Shown here one piece after another: positions 5,645 to 12,909 of a stretch of 13,450 nucleotides of DNA (positions within the stretch are counted from its first letter, which is position 1; every line of letters starts with the position of its first letter). The position numbers and the translations under genes were made by a program. This DNA is from Bordetella parapertussis (GTDB lineage: Bacteria > Pseudomonadota > Gammaproteobacteria > Burkholderiales > Burkholderiaceae_C), in the NCBI GenBank assembly GCA_945890735.1, contig CAMDCZ010000048.1, positions 1-13,450 of the forward strand, in the 5' to 3' direction. The notes beneath the pieces were generated by a model. That model was given only the letters and a program-made list of their open reading frames with translations. It was not told the origin of the DNA and made no database searches.

Positions 5645-8358
5645 CACAACACCACATTGACCAAGCGGCCAGGCACGACGATGATTTTTTTCGGTACCGC
5701 GCCCTGTGCTTGCTTGGTGAAGGCTTCGCTGACCAAGGCCGCTTGCTCGATGTCTTGTTGGCTGGCGCTGGCACTGACCTGGAGGGAACCGCGCAACTTG
5801 CCGTTGATTTGCAGCATCAGCTCGATGTGGTCGCGTTGCAAAGCGGTCTCGTCCACCGCTGGCCAGTGGGCGTCGAGCAGATCGCCTGTGCGCGCCGCAT
5901 AGCCCAATTGGGCCCACAAGCCAGCGCTGATATGGGGACAGACTGGATAGAGCAAGCGCAGCAACACAGACACACCCTCGCACAGCACCGCGTGGTCGCC
6001 TTCACTGGCATCGGTCTGGAAATCTTCCAGCGCGTTGAGCAGTTTCATGCAGCCGGAAACCACGGTGTTGTATTGCATGCGCTCGTAATCGAAGCTGACT
6101 TGTTTGAGCACCACATGCACCTCACGGCGCAGGTCTTTGGCTTGCACACGCAAACTGGCCTGGCTGAAATCGCCCGCTGTCGCGGCTTTCAAAGCAGCTT
6201 GGTGTTTGACCGCGAAATGCCACACCCGGCGCAAAAAACGGTAGCTGCCCTCCACCGCCGAATCGTTCCACTCCAGCGTGGCCTCCGGCGGCGCGGTGAA
6301 CATGGTGTAGAGGCGCGCAGTGTCGGCACCGTATCTTTCGATCAGGTCTTGCGGGTCGACGCCGTTGTTCTTGGACTTGGACATGGTGCCCACGCCCTCG
6401 TAGTCGATTGGCGTGCCCACTGGCAGGCGGCCATCGGCACTGTCGGCTTCGTTCTTGAGCCTGGCACCCACCACTTTGCCGGTCTCATCGAGCACATGCT
6501 CGACATCGTGCGGCCAGAAGTAGTCTTTGCCGCCTTTGGCGGTGCGGCGCGAATAAATGTGGTTGAGCACCATGCCTTGGGTGAGCAGCTTGCTGAAGGG
6601 CTCATCGACCTTGACCAGCCCCAAGTCACGCATCACCTTGGTCCAAAAGCGGGCGTAGAGCAGGTGCAGGATGGCGTGCTCGATGCCGCCGATGTACTGG
6701 TCCATGCCGCTGCCGCCCTTGGCCAGCTGTTGGTCACGCATCCAGTAATCTGCGCCCTCGCCCACCATGCCGTCGGCTTTGGTCGGGTCGCAGTAGCGCA
6801 TGAAATACCAGGACGAATCCACAAAGGTGTCCATGGTGTCGGTCTCGCGCCGAGCGGGCTTGCCGCACACGGGGCATGTCACACCGGCGTGGAAACCCTC
6901 GTGTTTGTGCAATGGGTTGCCCGAGCCGTCGGGGATGCAGTCTTGCGGCAGCACCACAGGCAGGTCTTTTTCGGGTACCGGCACCGCGCCGTGTTCGTCG
7001 CAATGGATGATCGGGATCGGCGTGCCCCAGTAGCGCTGGCGGCTCACGCCCCAATCGCGCAAACGCCAAGTGGTTTTCTTCTCGCCCAAGCCTTTGGCCG
7101 CGAGCAGTTCGGCGACTTTGCTGGCGGCGGCTTTTGGGTTCAGGCCGTCGAGTTCGCCGGAGTTGACACAGGCGCCGTCTTTGGTGGCGTACCACTCTTG
7201 CCACTGGCGCTCGTCAAAGGTCTGACCCGCCACCGCCACCACCTGCCGGATCGGCAGTTCGTATTTGAGGGCAAACGCAAAGTCCCGCTCATCGTGCGCC
7301 GGCACACCCATGACCGCACCATCGCCATACGACATCAGCACGTAATTACCCACCCAGACCTCGACCTTCGCACCGGTCAAGGGGTGCGTGACGAACAGGC
7401 CCGTGGCCATGCCCTTTTTCTCTTGCGTGGCCAGCTCGGCCTCTGTCGTGCCGCCACCCTTGCACTCGTCCAAAAACGCCGCCAACGCAGGGTTGCTCGC
7501 AGCAGCATGCAGCGCCAGCGGGTGTTCAGCCGCCACCGCGCAAAAGGTCACCCCCATGATGGTGTCGGCACGGGTCGTGAAAACGTACATCTTGCCGTCA
7601 CCGATCAAGGCACCCGAGGCATCGCGAATGTCGTGCGGGAAAGCAAAGCGCACGCCTTCGCTCTTGCCGATCCAGTTTTCCTGCATCAAACGCACCTTGT
7701 CGGGCCAACCGTTCAAGGTCGCCTTGGGGTTGCCCACCTGCACATGGTCCAGCAGTTCTTGCGCGTAGTCGGTGATCTTGAGGTAGTAGCCAGGGATTTC
7801 GCGCTTTTCAACCAAAGCGCCGGTGCGCCAGCCTTTGCCGTCGATGACTTGCTCGTTGGCCAACACGGTCTGGTCGACCGGGTCCCAATTGACCACTTGG
7901 GTCTTGCGGTAGGCCACGCCCTTTTCCAACATCTTCAAAAACAGCCACTGGTTCCATTTGTAATAGGTCGGGTCGCAGGTGGCCACTTCGCGCGACCAGT
8001 CGATGGCCAAGCCCATGGCCTGCATCTGCTTTTTCATGTACGCGATGTTTTCGTCGGTCCACTTGGCCGGCGGCACACCGTTTTTGAGCGCAGCGTTTTC
8101 AGCAGGCAGACCAAACGCGTCCCAGCCCATGGGCATCAAGACGTTGTAGCCCTTCATGCGCAAATGGCGCGTGAGCATGTCGTTGATGGTGTAGTTGCGC
8201 ACATGGCCCATGTGCAGCTTGCCGCTGGGGTAGGGCAGCATGGAGCAGGCGTAGTACTTGGGGCGACGGGTGTCTTCGGTGACGCGATAGACATCGCCAG
8301 CGTTCCACTCGTTGCGCACAGACGTTTCAACGTCTTTGGGGATATAGGTGTCTTGCAT
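5644..8358 (-). CDS. leuS: Leucyl-tRNA synthetase
   Basis: Class I aminoacyl-tRNA synthetase that charges tRNA-Leu with leucine and edits mischarged products. The 904 residues are complete. The HIGH-type motif is HMGH at 49-52 within PYPSGKLHMGHVRNYTI. The KMSKS-type loop is TMSKS at 658-662, followed by KNNGVDP. In the editing (CP1) domain, TTRADTIMG puts Thr266 at the place of E. coli Thr252, and HDERDF puts Asp359 at the place of E. coli Asp345, so proofreading should be intact. Also seen are WRLRDWGVSRQRYWGTPIPI (431-450) and a CPVCGK knuckle (495-500), then the FVDSSWYFMRY motif. The start is the ATG at 8358, 28 bp after the exbD stop. No Shine-Dalgarno sits at the normal distance; the nearest AGGGG is 16 bases upstream and lies in a predicted hairpin. 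lptE overlaps its stop by one base. Confidence 0.97.
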   Translation of the reverse strand: MQDTYIPKDVETSVRNEWNAGDVYRVTEDTRRPKYYACSMLPYPSGKLHMGHVRNYTINDMLTRHLRMKGYNVLMPMGWDAFGLPAENAALKNGVPPAKWTDENIAYMKKQMQAMGLAIDWSREVATCDPTYYKWNQWLFLKMLEKGVAYRKTQVVNWDPVDQTVLANEQVIDGKGWRTGALVEKREIPGYYLKITDYAQELLDHVQVGNPKATLNGWPDKVRLMQENWIGKSEGVRFAFPHDIRDASGALIGDGKMYVFTTRADTIMGVTFCAVAAEHPLALHAAASNPALAAFLDECKGGGTTEAELATQEKKGMATGLFVTHPLTGAKVEVWVGNYVLMSYGDGAVMGVPAHDERDFAFALKYELPIRQVVAVAGQTFDERQWQEWYATKDGACVNSGELDGLNPKAAASKVAELLAAKGLGEKKTTWRLRDWGVSRQRYWGTPIPIIHCDEHGAVPVPEKDLPVVLPQDCIPDGSGNPLHKHEGFHAGVTCPVCGKPARRETDTMDTFVDSSWYFMRYCDPTKADGMVGEGADYWMRDQQLAKGGSGMDQYIGGIEHAILHLLYARFWTKVMRDLGLVKVDEPFSKLLTQGMVLNHIYSRRTAKGGKDYFWPHDVEHVLDETGKVVGARLKNEADSADGRLPVGTPIDYEGVGTMSKSKNNGVDPQDLIERYGADTARLYTMFTAPPEATLEWNDSAVEGSYRFLRRVWHFAVKHQAALKAATAGDFSQASLRVQAKDLRREVHVVLKQVSFDYERMQYNTVVSGCMKLLNALEDFQTDASEGDHAVLCEGVSVLLRLLYPVCPHISAGLWAQLGYAARTGDLLDAHWPAVDETALQRDHIELMLQINGKLRGSLQVSASASQQDIEQAALVSEAFTKQAQGAVPKKIIVVPGRLVNVVL

Positions 8359-8373
8359 GGGGCTTTGTGAGAT

Positions 8374-8402
8374 ACCCCTGCCGCGCTCAGTTGCGCAGGG
8401 GT
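8374..8402 (-). promoter_or_regulatory. Hairpin spanning the exbD stop and the leuS leader
   Basis: ACCCCTG (8374-8380) pairs with CAGGGGT (8396-8402), and inside it CGC (8382-8384) pairs with GCG (8393-8395), with one bulged base and an 8-base loop. In the leftward transcript this fold covers the last codons and stop of exbD. It includes the only AGGGG upstream of leuS. No T tract follows, so it is not an intrinsic terminator. CCCC directly before the leuS ATG could pair with the same GGGG instead, so two exclusive folds are possible. A regulatory role is inference only. Confidence 0.35.
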
Positions 8403-8839
8403 GGGGATGAAGACGGGATTTTAGGCGCAGGCGTTTGCACCACCAGGGAGACGCTGCGCAACTCGGATTTCTGAATTTCAGCCATCACCTCGGCCACCCG
8501 GCCATAAGGCACGGCTTCATCCACCTGCAACTGCACCTGGGTGGCCAAGCCGTCGGCTGCGCGCAGGTTCAAGTCAGGCGCCAAACGGTCCAAAGGCACT
8601 GGCCGGGCATCGAGCAACAACTGGCCTTGGCTGTTGATCGACACGGTGGTGGCATCGGCCGTGGCGGTCGCTGCAGGGGCTTGGACCTGCGGCAAGGTCA
8701 TTTGCAAAGCACCTGTCATCAAAGGCGCGGTGATGATGAAGATCACCAACAAAACCAGCATCACGTCGACCAAAGGCGTGACATTGATGTCGCTCATCGG
8801 TGCGCTGCTGGGGCTGGTGTCGAATTCGCCAAAGGCCAT
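8387..8839 (-). CDS. exbD: ExbD/TolR family biopolymer transport protein
   Basis: Partner of ExbB/TolQ in the inner-membrane proton channel that powers outer-membrane processes. The 150-residue protein has a short cytoplasmic N-terminus (MAFGEFDTSPSSAPMSDINV), then one transmembrane helix at about 22-42. That helix carries the invariant proton-path aspartate Asp25 in TPLVDVMLVLLVIFIITAPL. A periplasmic domain follows, with VSINSQGQLLLDARPV and DEAVPYGRVAEVMAEIQKSELRSVSLV, as in ExbD/TolR. The C-terminal end is proline- and serine-rich. The start is the ATG at 8839, 4 bp after the exbB stop; the frame is open further upstream inside exbB, but the family start and tight spacing favour this ATG. 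No tonB, tolA, tolB or pal is present, so sequence alone does not decide between ExbD and TolR. Confidence 0.9.
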   Translation of the reverse strand: MAFGEFDTSPSSAPMSDINVTPLVDVMLVLLVIFIITAPLMTGALQMTLPQVQAPAATATADATTVSINSQGQLLLDARPVPLDRLAPDLNLRAADGLATQVQLQVDEAVPYGRVAEVMAEIQKSELRSVSLVVQTPAPKIPSSSPPLRN

Positions 8840-8843
8840 GGTG

Positions 8844-9491
8844 TCAGGGCTTGGCCGAGTCTTGCGCCATCGCGCGCAGGTCAAACACCAGGGCCTGCAA
8901 CTCGGATTCCAATCGGGTCAAGCGGCGACCCAAGAGGTTGTAGGCCATGACCGCAGGTATCGCCACAGCCAGGCCCGCAGCTGTCATGACCAAGGCTTCT
9001 CCCACTGGTTGAGATACCTTGTCCAAGCTGTACTGGCCGGCACCCGCCAAACTGGTCAAGGCATGAAAAATACCCCAGACCGTGCCGAGCAAACCCACGA
9101 ACGGCGCAGTCGCACCAATCGTGGCCAACAGGTCTTGTCCATACTGCAAGCGATAACGCAGCGGCGAGAGCGCATCGCGCAATTGCCGGGTCAGCTGGTC
9201 TTCGGCACTCGCACTGGCTGCCAAGGCGCCGGTGGGTTTGGCACGGGTGGCATGCAACAAGCCGGCAAAGAGTTGCCAAGCATCCAGCGCGGCCCATTGG
9301 GACTGCAGCTCTGGCCAATCATGGGCCAGCATCAAGCTGGTTTTGCAGGCTGACAAATCGCGCTTGGCCACATGCAACAAGACGGATTTATAGAGGATCA
9401 ACATCCAAGCCATGACGGACATGGCGAGCAACACCCAAGCCACCAAGCGGGTCACCGCATCGCCTTGGGTAAGCAGGCCGAGGGCGCTCAT
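8844..9491 (-). CDS. exbB: ExbB/TolQ family proton-channel protein
   Basis: Multi-span inner-membrane component of the ExbB-ExbD or TolQ-TolR motor. The 215-residue protein has a first transmembrane helix at about 15-38 (LVAWVLLAMSVMAWMLILY) and a long cytoplasmic loop with AEDQLTRQLRDAL. Two further helices follow at about 121-148 (LLATIGATAPFVGLLGTVWG) and 163-187 (VGEALVMTAAGLAVAIPAV). The APFVGLLGTVWGI and EAL-TAAGLAVAIPAV-AYN blocks are the MotA/TolQ/ExbB signature. The start overlaps the dapB stop by 4 bp (ATGA), a normal arrangement for coupled translation, and exbD begins 4 bp after its stop. It is placed next to dapB rather than in a tol-pal operon, so a general or TonB-linked ExbB role is more likely than TolQ. 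That is inference. Confidence 0.9.
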   Translation of the reverse strand: MSALGLLTQGDAVTRLVAWVLLAMSVMAWMLILYKSVLLHVAKRDLSACKTSLMLAHDWPELQSQWAALDAWQLFAGLLHATRAKPTGALAASASAEDQLTRQLRDALSPLRYRLQYGQDLLATIGATAPFVGLLGTVWGIFHALTSLAGAGQYSLDKVSQPVGEALVMTAAGLAVAIPAVMAYNLLGRRLTRLESELQALVFDLRAMAQDSAKP

Positions 9492-10321
9492 GCGAGGGGG
9501 CGGATCGCTTCCAAGCCCAGCACATCGAACATGTCAAACAGGCCGCTTTGCTTGCCTGCAAGGAAACGCACCGCACGCAAGCTGCCGTGTGCATAGGTCG
9601 CACGACTGGACGACTTGTGGGTGATTTCGATGCGCTCGCCTTCGGTGGCAAACATCACGGTGTGGTCACCCACGATGTCGCCGCCGCGGATGGTGGAGAA
9701 ACCAATGCTGTTGGCGACACGTGCACCGGTGTGGCCATAGCGCTCGTACACCGCGCAGTCTTTCAAGTCACGCCCCTGGGCTTGGGCAATGACTTCGCCC
9801 ATTTTCAAAGCCGTGCCGGAGGGCGCATCCACCTTGTGCTTGTGGTGCGCTTCCATGATTTCGATGTCATAGCCACTGGACAAGGCTTTGGCCGCCATCT
9901 CCAGCAGTTTCAACGTGACATTCACGCCCACGCTCATGTTGGGCGCCATCACAATGCCGATGTCTCGGCTGGCCGCTTCGATCTCCGCCAGCTGGGCCGG
10001 GCTGAAACCGGTGGTGCCAATCACCATTTGCACACCCAAGTGGCGACAGGCGGCGAGATAAGCCATGGTGCCCTCGGGGCGGGTGAAGTCAATCAGCACC
10101 TTGGCTGGCTGCAAGCCGTGCGAGACATCTGCGGTGATCAACACGCCACAGGGGCGACCGGTGAAGCCCGTGGCATCCTCACCCAGGTGCGCAGAGCCAG
10201 CCATGTCCAGCGCACCTGCCAGTTGGCAATCGGGCGCCTCGGCGATGGCCTGGGCCAGCATGCGTCCCATGCGGCCGCTGGCACCGGCTATGGCTATCGG
10301 GTGGGGGGCTTGTGGGTTCAT
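9488..10321 (-). CDS. dapB: 4-hydroxy-tetrahydrodipicolinate reductase
   Basis: Reduces hydroxy-tetrahydrodipicolinate to tetrahydrodipicolinate with NAD(P)H, giving lysine and the diaminopimelate of peptidoglycan. The 277-residue protein opens with the dinucleotide-binding loop IAIAGASGRMGRMLAQAI (about residues 8-25). It then shows VLIDFTRPEGTM, the VIGTTGF block, the APNMSVGVNV segment and the active-site signature EAHHKHKVDAPSGTAL, with the catalytic histidine pair and lysine in place. ERYGHTGAR and a C-terminal IEITHKSSSRATYAHGSLRA are also typical. Length is normal (E. coli 273). The gene begins 6 bp after the bamE stop and overlaps the exbB start by 4 bp. It is well inside the leftward cluster. 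Confidence 0.97.
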   Translation of the reverse strand: MNPQAPHPIAIAGASGRMGRMLAQAIAEAPDCQLAGALDMAGSAHLGEDATGFTGRPCGVLITADVSHGLQPAKVLIDFTRPEGTMAYLAACRHLGVQMVIGTTGFSPAQLAEIEAASRDIGIVMAPNMSVGVNVTLKLLEMAAKALSSGYDIEIMEAHHKHKVDAPSGTALKMGEVIAQAQGRDLKDCAVYERYGHTGARVANSIGFSTIRGGDIVGDHTVMFATEGERIEITHKSSSRATYAHGSLRAVRFLAGKQSGLFDMFDVLGLEAIRPLA

Positions 10322-10327
10322 ACAGCT

Positions 10328-10876
10328 TCAGCGGGTGATGGGTTCCAGGGGCGGGTATTTTTTGCGCGGGGCATCGGACTTGACGGTTTCTTCAGGGGCG
10401 ATCTCGGGGGATGATTGGCGAAACTTGTCCAATTCAGCTGGTGTGGCCTGCAAACGGGGCACAGCCTTGCGGTCTTCCGGCACAGCAATGCGTTCGGCAA
10501 ACTCGGCCTCGCTGGGCAAGTCTTCGGCTTCTACCCGTTCAAACCCGTCCTGGTTGAAAAACACCGACAGCTTGCGTTGCTGGGGCGCGGTACCTTGGCG
10601 ACGGATGGTGAAGGCATAGTCCCAACGCTGGGCGTGGAACACGCTGGCGATCAAGGGCGTGCCCAAAATGTCTTTCACCTGATTGCGGTTCATGCCGGGC
10701 CGCAATGCTTGCACCTGCTCCTTGGAGACGAAGTTACCTTGAACCACCTCGAGCTGGTAAGGGGTGACTTTCTGCAAAGCGTTGGCCAGCGGGTCATCCA
10801 AGGCGGAACATGCAGCCAAAGAGCCTGCCAGCACAAGTGTCCAGCCGCGGGCCAGAGAGAGTCGCATTTGATTCAT
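10328..10876 (-). CDS. bamE: Outer-membrane protein assembly factor BamE (SmpA/OmlA) with long C-terminal tail
   Basis: Lipoprotein of the BAM complex that inserts beta-barrels in the outer membrane. From the ATG at 10876 the product is 182 residues, with a basic N-terminus, a hydrophobic run (WTLVLAGSLAA) and a lipobox L20-A21-A22-C23. The SmpA/OmlA domain follows: YQLEVVQGNFVSKEQVQALR, PGMNRNQVKDILGTPLIASVF, RWDYAFTIRRQG and LSVFFNQDGFERVE. After that comes a tail of roughly 65 residues rich in Glu, Pro, Lys and Arg, ending RKKYPPLEPITR, which E. coli BamE (about 113 residues) lacks. The start is uncertain. An ATG three codons downstream (10867) would also keep the signal peptide, and the frame is open to 10930, but that would bury the likely fur promoter. 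None has a good Shine-Dalgarno. It is the first gene of the leftward cluster and divergent from fur. Confidence 0.92.
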   Translation of the reverse strand: MNQMRLSLARGWTLVLAGSLAACSALDDPLANALQKVTPYQLEVVQGNFVSKEQVQALRPGMNRNQVKDILGTPLIASVFHAQRWDYAFTIRRQGTAPQQRKLSVFFNQDGFERVEAEDLPSEAEFAERIAVPEDRKAVPRLQATPAELDKFRQSSPEIAPEETVKSDAPRKKYPPLEPITR

Positions 10877-10900
10877 GATCGGGGTCAAGCAGGCTATGAT
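10872..10900 (+). promoter_or_regulatory. Possible sigma-70 promoter for fur
   Basis: TATGAT at 10895-10900 is a five-of-six match to the -10 box. TTCATG at 10872-10877, 17 bases upstream, is a weak -35. Transcription would start near 10907, giving fur a leader of about 47 bases. The -35 overlaps the bamE start codon at 10876, so the two divergent genes share control DNA. No Fur-box repeat is obvious. Judged by eye only. Confidence 0.35.
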
Positions 10901-10953
10901 GAATCCATTGTAACGACGGGTTTTCAACATGCCCTTGGGTGTGAAAGGCCACT

Positions 10954-11385
10954 ATGCAGTCCATTGGTGATTTGAAAAATACGGGCCTCAAGGCCACCGT
11001 CCCTCGCTTGACGATCTTGGAGTTGTTCCAAAAAAGTCAGCAGCGCCACATGAGCGCCGAGGATGTTTACCGACTGGTGTTGCAAGAGCGTGTGGACATC
11101 GGGTTGGCCACGATTTACCGGGTTCTCATGCAGTTCGAGCAAGCTGGCTTGCTGACGCGCAGCCAGTTTGAAAGCGGCAAAGCGGTGTATGAACTCAATG
11201 AAGGGCAGCACCATGACCACCTGGTGTGCCTGGATTGCGGCCGGGTCGAAGAATTTTTTGACGCAGAGATCGAACAGCGCCAGCACGATATCGCGCTGGC
11301 CAAAGGTTTTGCGATTGCCGACCATGCCCTGAGCCTGTATGGACACTGCACCCGCAAGCCCTGCCCCTTCAAAGAAGCCGGCTGA
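10954..11385 (+). CDS. fur: Ferric uptake regulator Fur
   Basis: Iron-responsive DNA-binding repressor. The 143-residue protein has the winged helix with recognition helix DIGLATIYRVLMQFEQAG (48-65), nearly as in E. coli. The sensing-site residues His32, Glu80 and HHDH at 86-89 are present, as is His124 in ADHALSLYG. Four cysteines, Cys92 and Cys95 (LVCLDCGRVEEF) and Cys132 and Cys137 (GHCTRKPCPF), fit the structural zinc site. Key residues sit one position earlier than in E. coli. The start is the ATG at 10954 with Shine-Dalgarno AAAGG at 10944-10948, five bases upstream. It is the only confident long gene on the plus strand. It diverges from bamE, an arrangement known for omlA/fur in Pseudomonas, and converges on hprK with only 6 bp between the stop codons. 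Confidence 0.97.
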   Translation: MQSIGDLKNTGLKATVPRLTILELFQKSQQRHMSAEDVYRLVLQERVDIGLATIYRVLMQFEQAGLLTRSQFESGKAVYELNEGQHHDHLVCLDCGRVEEFFDAEIEQRQHDIALAKGFAIADHALSLYGHCTRKPCPFKEAG

Positions 11386-11408
11386 ACCCACTCAGTTGTC
11401 AGTGGGTT
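11385..11408. terminator. Hairpin between the convergent fur and hprK genes, possible bidirectional terminator
   Basis: AACCCACT (11385-11392) and AGTGGGTT (11401-11408) are perfect 8-bp arms around an 8-base loop. It begins at the last base of the fur stop and contains the hprK stop. On the plus strand a T-rich TTGGTTGTT follows; on the minus strand no clear T tract follows. It is a likely stop signal for fur and a weaker one for hprK. It could also be chance, since it partly encodes the HprK C-terminus. Confidence 0.4.
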
Positions 11409-12351
11409 GGTTGTTCATCGCTTGTCGATGACGCTCCACGAATTTTTCATAGGTATTGATACCACGCAATTGCAAAATCGTGTTGCGCACCGCGGCTTCC
11501 ACCAACACCGCGATGTTGCGTCCAGCCACCACCTGAATCACCACTTTGCGCACCCCAATGCCCAATACATCCTGCATCAAGGGTTCATGGGGCAGTCGCT
11601 CGTACTCGCGCTCCAGGGTTTCTTTGCGCACCAAATGCACGATCAATTTCAGCCGCATTTTGCGGCGGACCGCGGTTTCGCCAAAGATGGCTTGGATGTC
11701 GAGCAAGCCAATGCCGCGCACTTCCAACAGGTTTTGCAGCAGGGCCGGGCACCGTGCTTCGATGGTGGTTTGGTTGATGCGGTAGAGATCCACCGCGTCA
11801 TCTGCCACCAAGCCGTGTCCACGGGAAATCAATTCCAAGCCCAGCTCACTTTTGCCCAAGCCGGATTCGCCGGTGATCAACACCCCCATGCCCAAAATAT
11901 CCAAAAACACCCCGTGCAAGGTCAGTCGATCGGCAAAGTGCTTGGACAAGTAAGCTCGGAAAACATCAATCACGAACGCGGCCGAGTCTTGCGTCATGAA
12001 CAATGGGATTTGTGCTTTCTCGCACAACTTCAACAAGGACGGCGGCGGGGTTTGGCCATCGGCCACCACCAGGACCGGTGGCTCCAAGGTCACGATTCGG
12101 TCGACACGCCTTTCCGTGACCGCCGGCTCACAATCTTGCAGGTAGGCGATTTCACGTTCGCCCAACACCTGCAGGCGGTAGGGGTGGATGTAGTTGAGGT
12201 AACCCACCAAATCTGCGCCTGAGCGGGCCATGCGCACCGCCACCTCGTCAAAGTGACGCTCAGAGGCGCCTTGTCCAGCAGCCCATTGCAAACCCAGCTT
12301 GTGGCGGAAGTCCTCAAACAAGACATCTGCACTGATGGCGGTGGGCTTCAA
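11392..12351 (-). CDS. hprK: HPr kinase/phosphorylase
   Basis: Bifunctional enzyme that phosphorylates and dephosphorylates a serine of HPr, the phosphocarrier of the phosphotransferase system. The 319-residue protein has an N-terminal domain with ADLVGYLNYIHPYRLQVLGERE and RIVTLEPPVLVVADGQ. The catalytic domain holds HGVFLDILGMGVLI (His146), Walker A GESGLGKS (161-168), ELISRGHGLVADDAVDL, and the HprK signature LEVRGIGLLDIQAIFGE (209-225). The end has VRKVVIQVVAGRNIAVLVEAA. I chose the TTG start at 12351 (MKPTAISADVLFEDF) because MKP and the ADVLF segment are normal for the family and no ATG lies nearby in frame. It is 10 bp after the ptsN stop, so the pair is surely co-transcribed. In betaproteobacteria HprK is thought to act in regulation rather than sugar uptake, since full sugar systems are often missing. 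Confidence 0.95.
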   Translation of the reverse strand: MKPTAISADVLFEDFRHKLGLQWAAGQGASERHFDEVAVRMARSGADLVGYLNYIHPYRLQVLGEREIAYLQDCEPAVTERRVDRIVTLEPPVLVVADGQTPPPSLLKLCEKAQIPLFMTQDSAAFVIDVFRAYLSKHFADRLTLHGVFLDILGMGVLITGESGLGKSELGLELISRGHGLVADDAVDLYRINQTTIEARCPALLQNLLEVRGIGLLDIQAIFGETAVRRKMRLKLIVHLVRKETLEREYERLPHEPLMQDVLGIGVRKVVIQVVAGRNIAVLVEAAVRNTILQLRGINTYEKFVERHRQAMNNQPTDN

Positions 12352-12361
12352 GGGGAAACAG

Positions 12362-12829
12362 TCAGGCGGTTTGGACGGATTGCCAGTTGCTGATCAGACC
12401 ATGCAGTTGCAGGGCATCGTCACAGGCTTTGAGCTTGTCGCGCAACTGGACGTCACTCAACATCTCAGCGATTTCAGACAAGATTTCCAAATGTTTTTGG
12501 GTGGAGGCCTCGGGCACCAACAAGAAAATCATCAGGCTGACCGGCTTTTCATCGGGCGAATCAAAACCAATGGGTTCGCGCAAACGAAAAACGGCGGCCA
12601 GTGGTGACTTCATGCCTTTGATGCGGCCGTGCGGGATGGCCACGCCATAGCCCAATCCGGTCGAGCCCAGTCGCTCTCGGGCAAACAAGCTGTCGGCAAC
12701 CATGGCTCGGCTCAAGCCGTGCAGGTTTTCAAACAGCAAACCAGCCTCTTCAAAAGCCCGTTTTTTACTGGTGGCGTCTACCTGCACAAGGGCTTGCGCA
12801 GTCGGCAGGATGGCAGCGAGTCTGTTCAT
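12362..12829 (-). CDS. ptsN: Nitrogen-type PTS EIIA component (PtsN, EIIA-Ntr)
   Basis: Phosphoacceptor of the nitrogen-related phosphotransferase chain, which regulates potassium, nitrogen and stress processes by phosphorylation state. The 155-residue protein is a single PTS EIIA type-2 domain with LGSTGLGYGVAIPHGRIKG. His67 in IPHGR is the expected phosphorylation site (His73 in E. coli). Other family segments are PLAAVFRLREPIGFDSPDEKPVSL and LVPEASTQKHLEILSEIAEML. The start is the ATG at 12829 (MNRLAAILP). A further in-frame ATG at 12862 adds MAPRVHNQPPI, which does not look like the family. It precedes hprK by 10 bp and follows hpf, but a terminator between hpf and ptsN means it probably has its own promoter. 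Confidence 0.95.
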   Translation of the reverse strand: MNRLAAILPTAQALVQVDATSKKRAFEEAGLLFENLHGLSRAMVADSLFARERLGSTGLGYGVAIPHGRIKGMKSPLAAVFRLREPIGFDSPDEKPVSLMIFLLVPEASTQKHLEILSEIAEMLSDVQLRDKLKACDDALQLHGLISNWQSVQTA

Positions 12830-12884
12830 GATTGGGGGCTGATTATGCACCCGAGGTGCCATGTCCAGCCAGGGCTGATATGTA

Positions 12885-12890
12885 GTTATA
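12885..12890 (-). promoter_or_regulatory. Possible -10 box for ptsN
   Basis: Read leftwards, TATAAC is a five-of-six match to the -10 consensus and lies 56 bases before the ptsN ATG, just after the hpf terminator. No good -35 sits 16-18 bases upstream; that place is occupied by the T-rich tail of the terminator. A promoter is expected in this 86-bp interval because of the terminator, but the exact box is uncertain. Confidence 0.25.
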
Positions 12891-12909
12891 AAGCGCTATG
12901 GAAAGAAAC

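Noticed and set aside
5632..8370. 912-residue open frame on the plus strand opposite leuS
   Set aside because: It lies wholly opposite a certain leuS gene with all catalytic motifs. Long antisense frames are common opposite GC-biased codons, and its translation shows no recognisable family, only His/Ala/Gly/Val-rich text.
11393..11402. CAGTTGTCAG shared with the inverted repeat upstream of hpf
   Set aside because: Many 10-base words repeat by chance in 13 kb, and the two copies sit in different contexts.
12846..12861. Sigma-54-like promoter TGGCAC-N5-GTGCA before ptsN
   Set aside because: The GG-N10-GC spacing is exact, but transcription would start about 6 bases before the ptsN ATG, leaving no room for a ribosome binding site. 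The match is partly explained by a GCACC-CGA-GGTGC palindrome.
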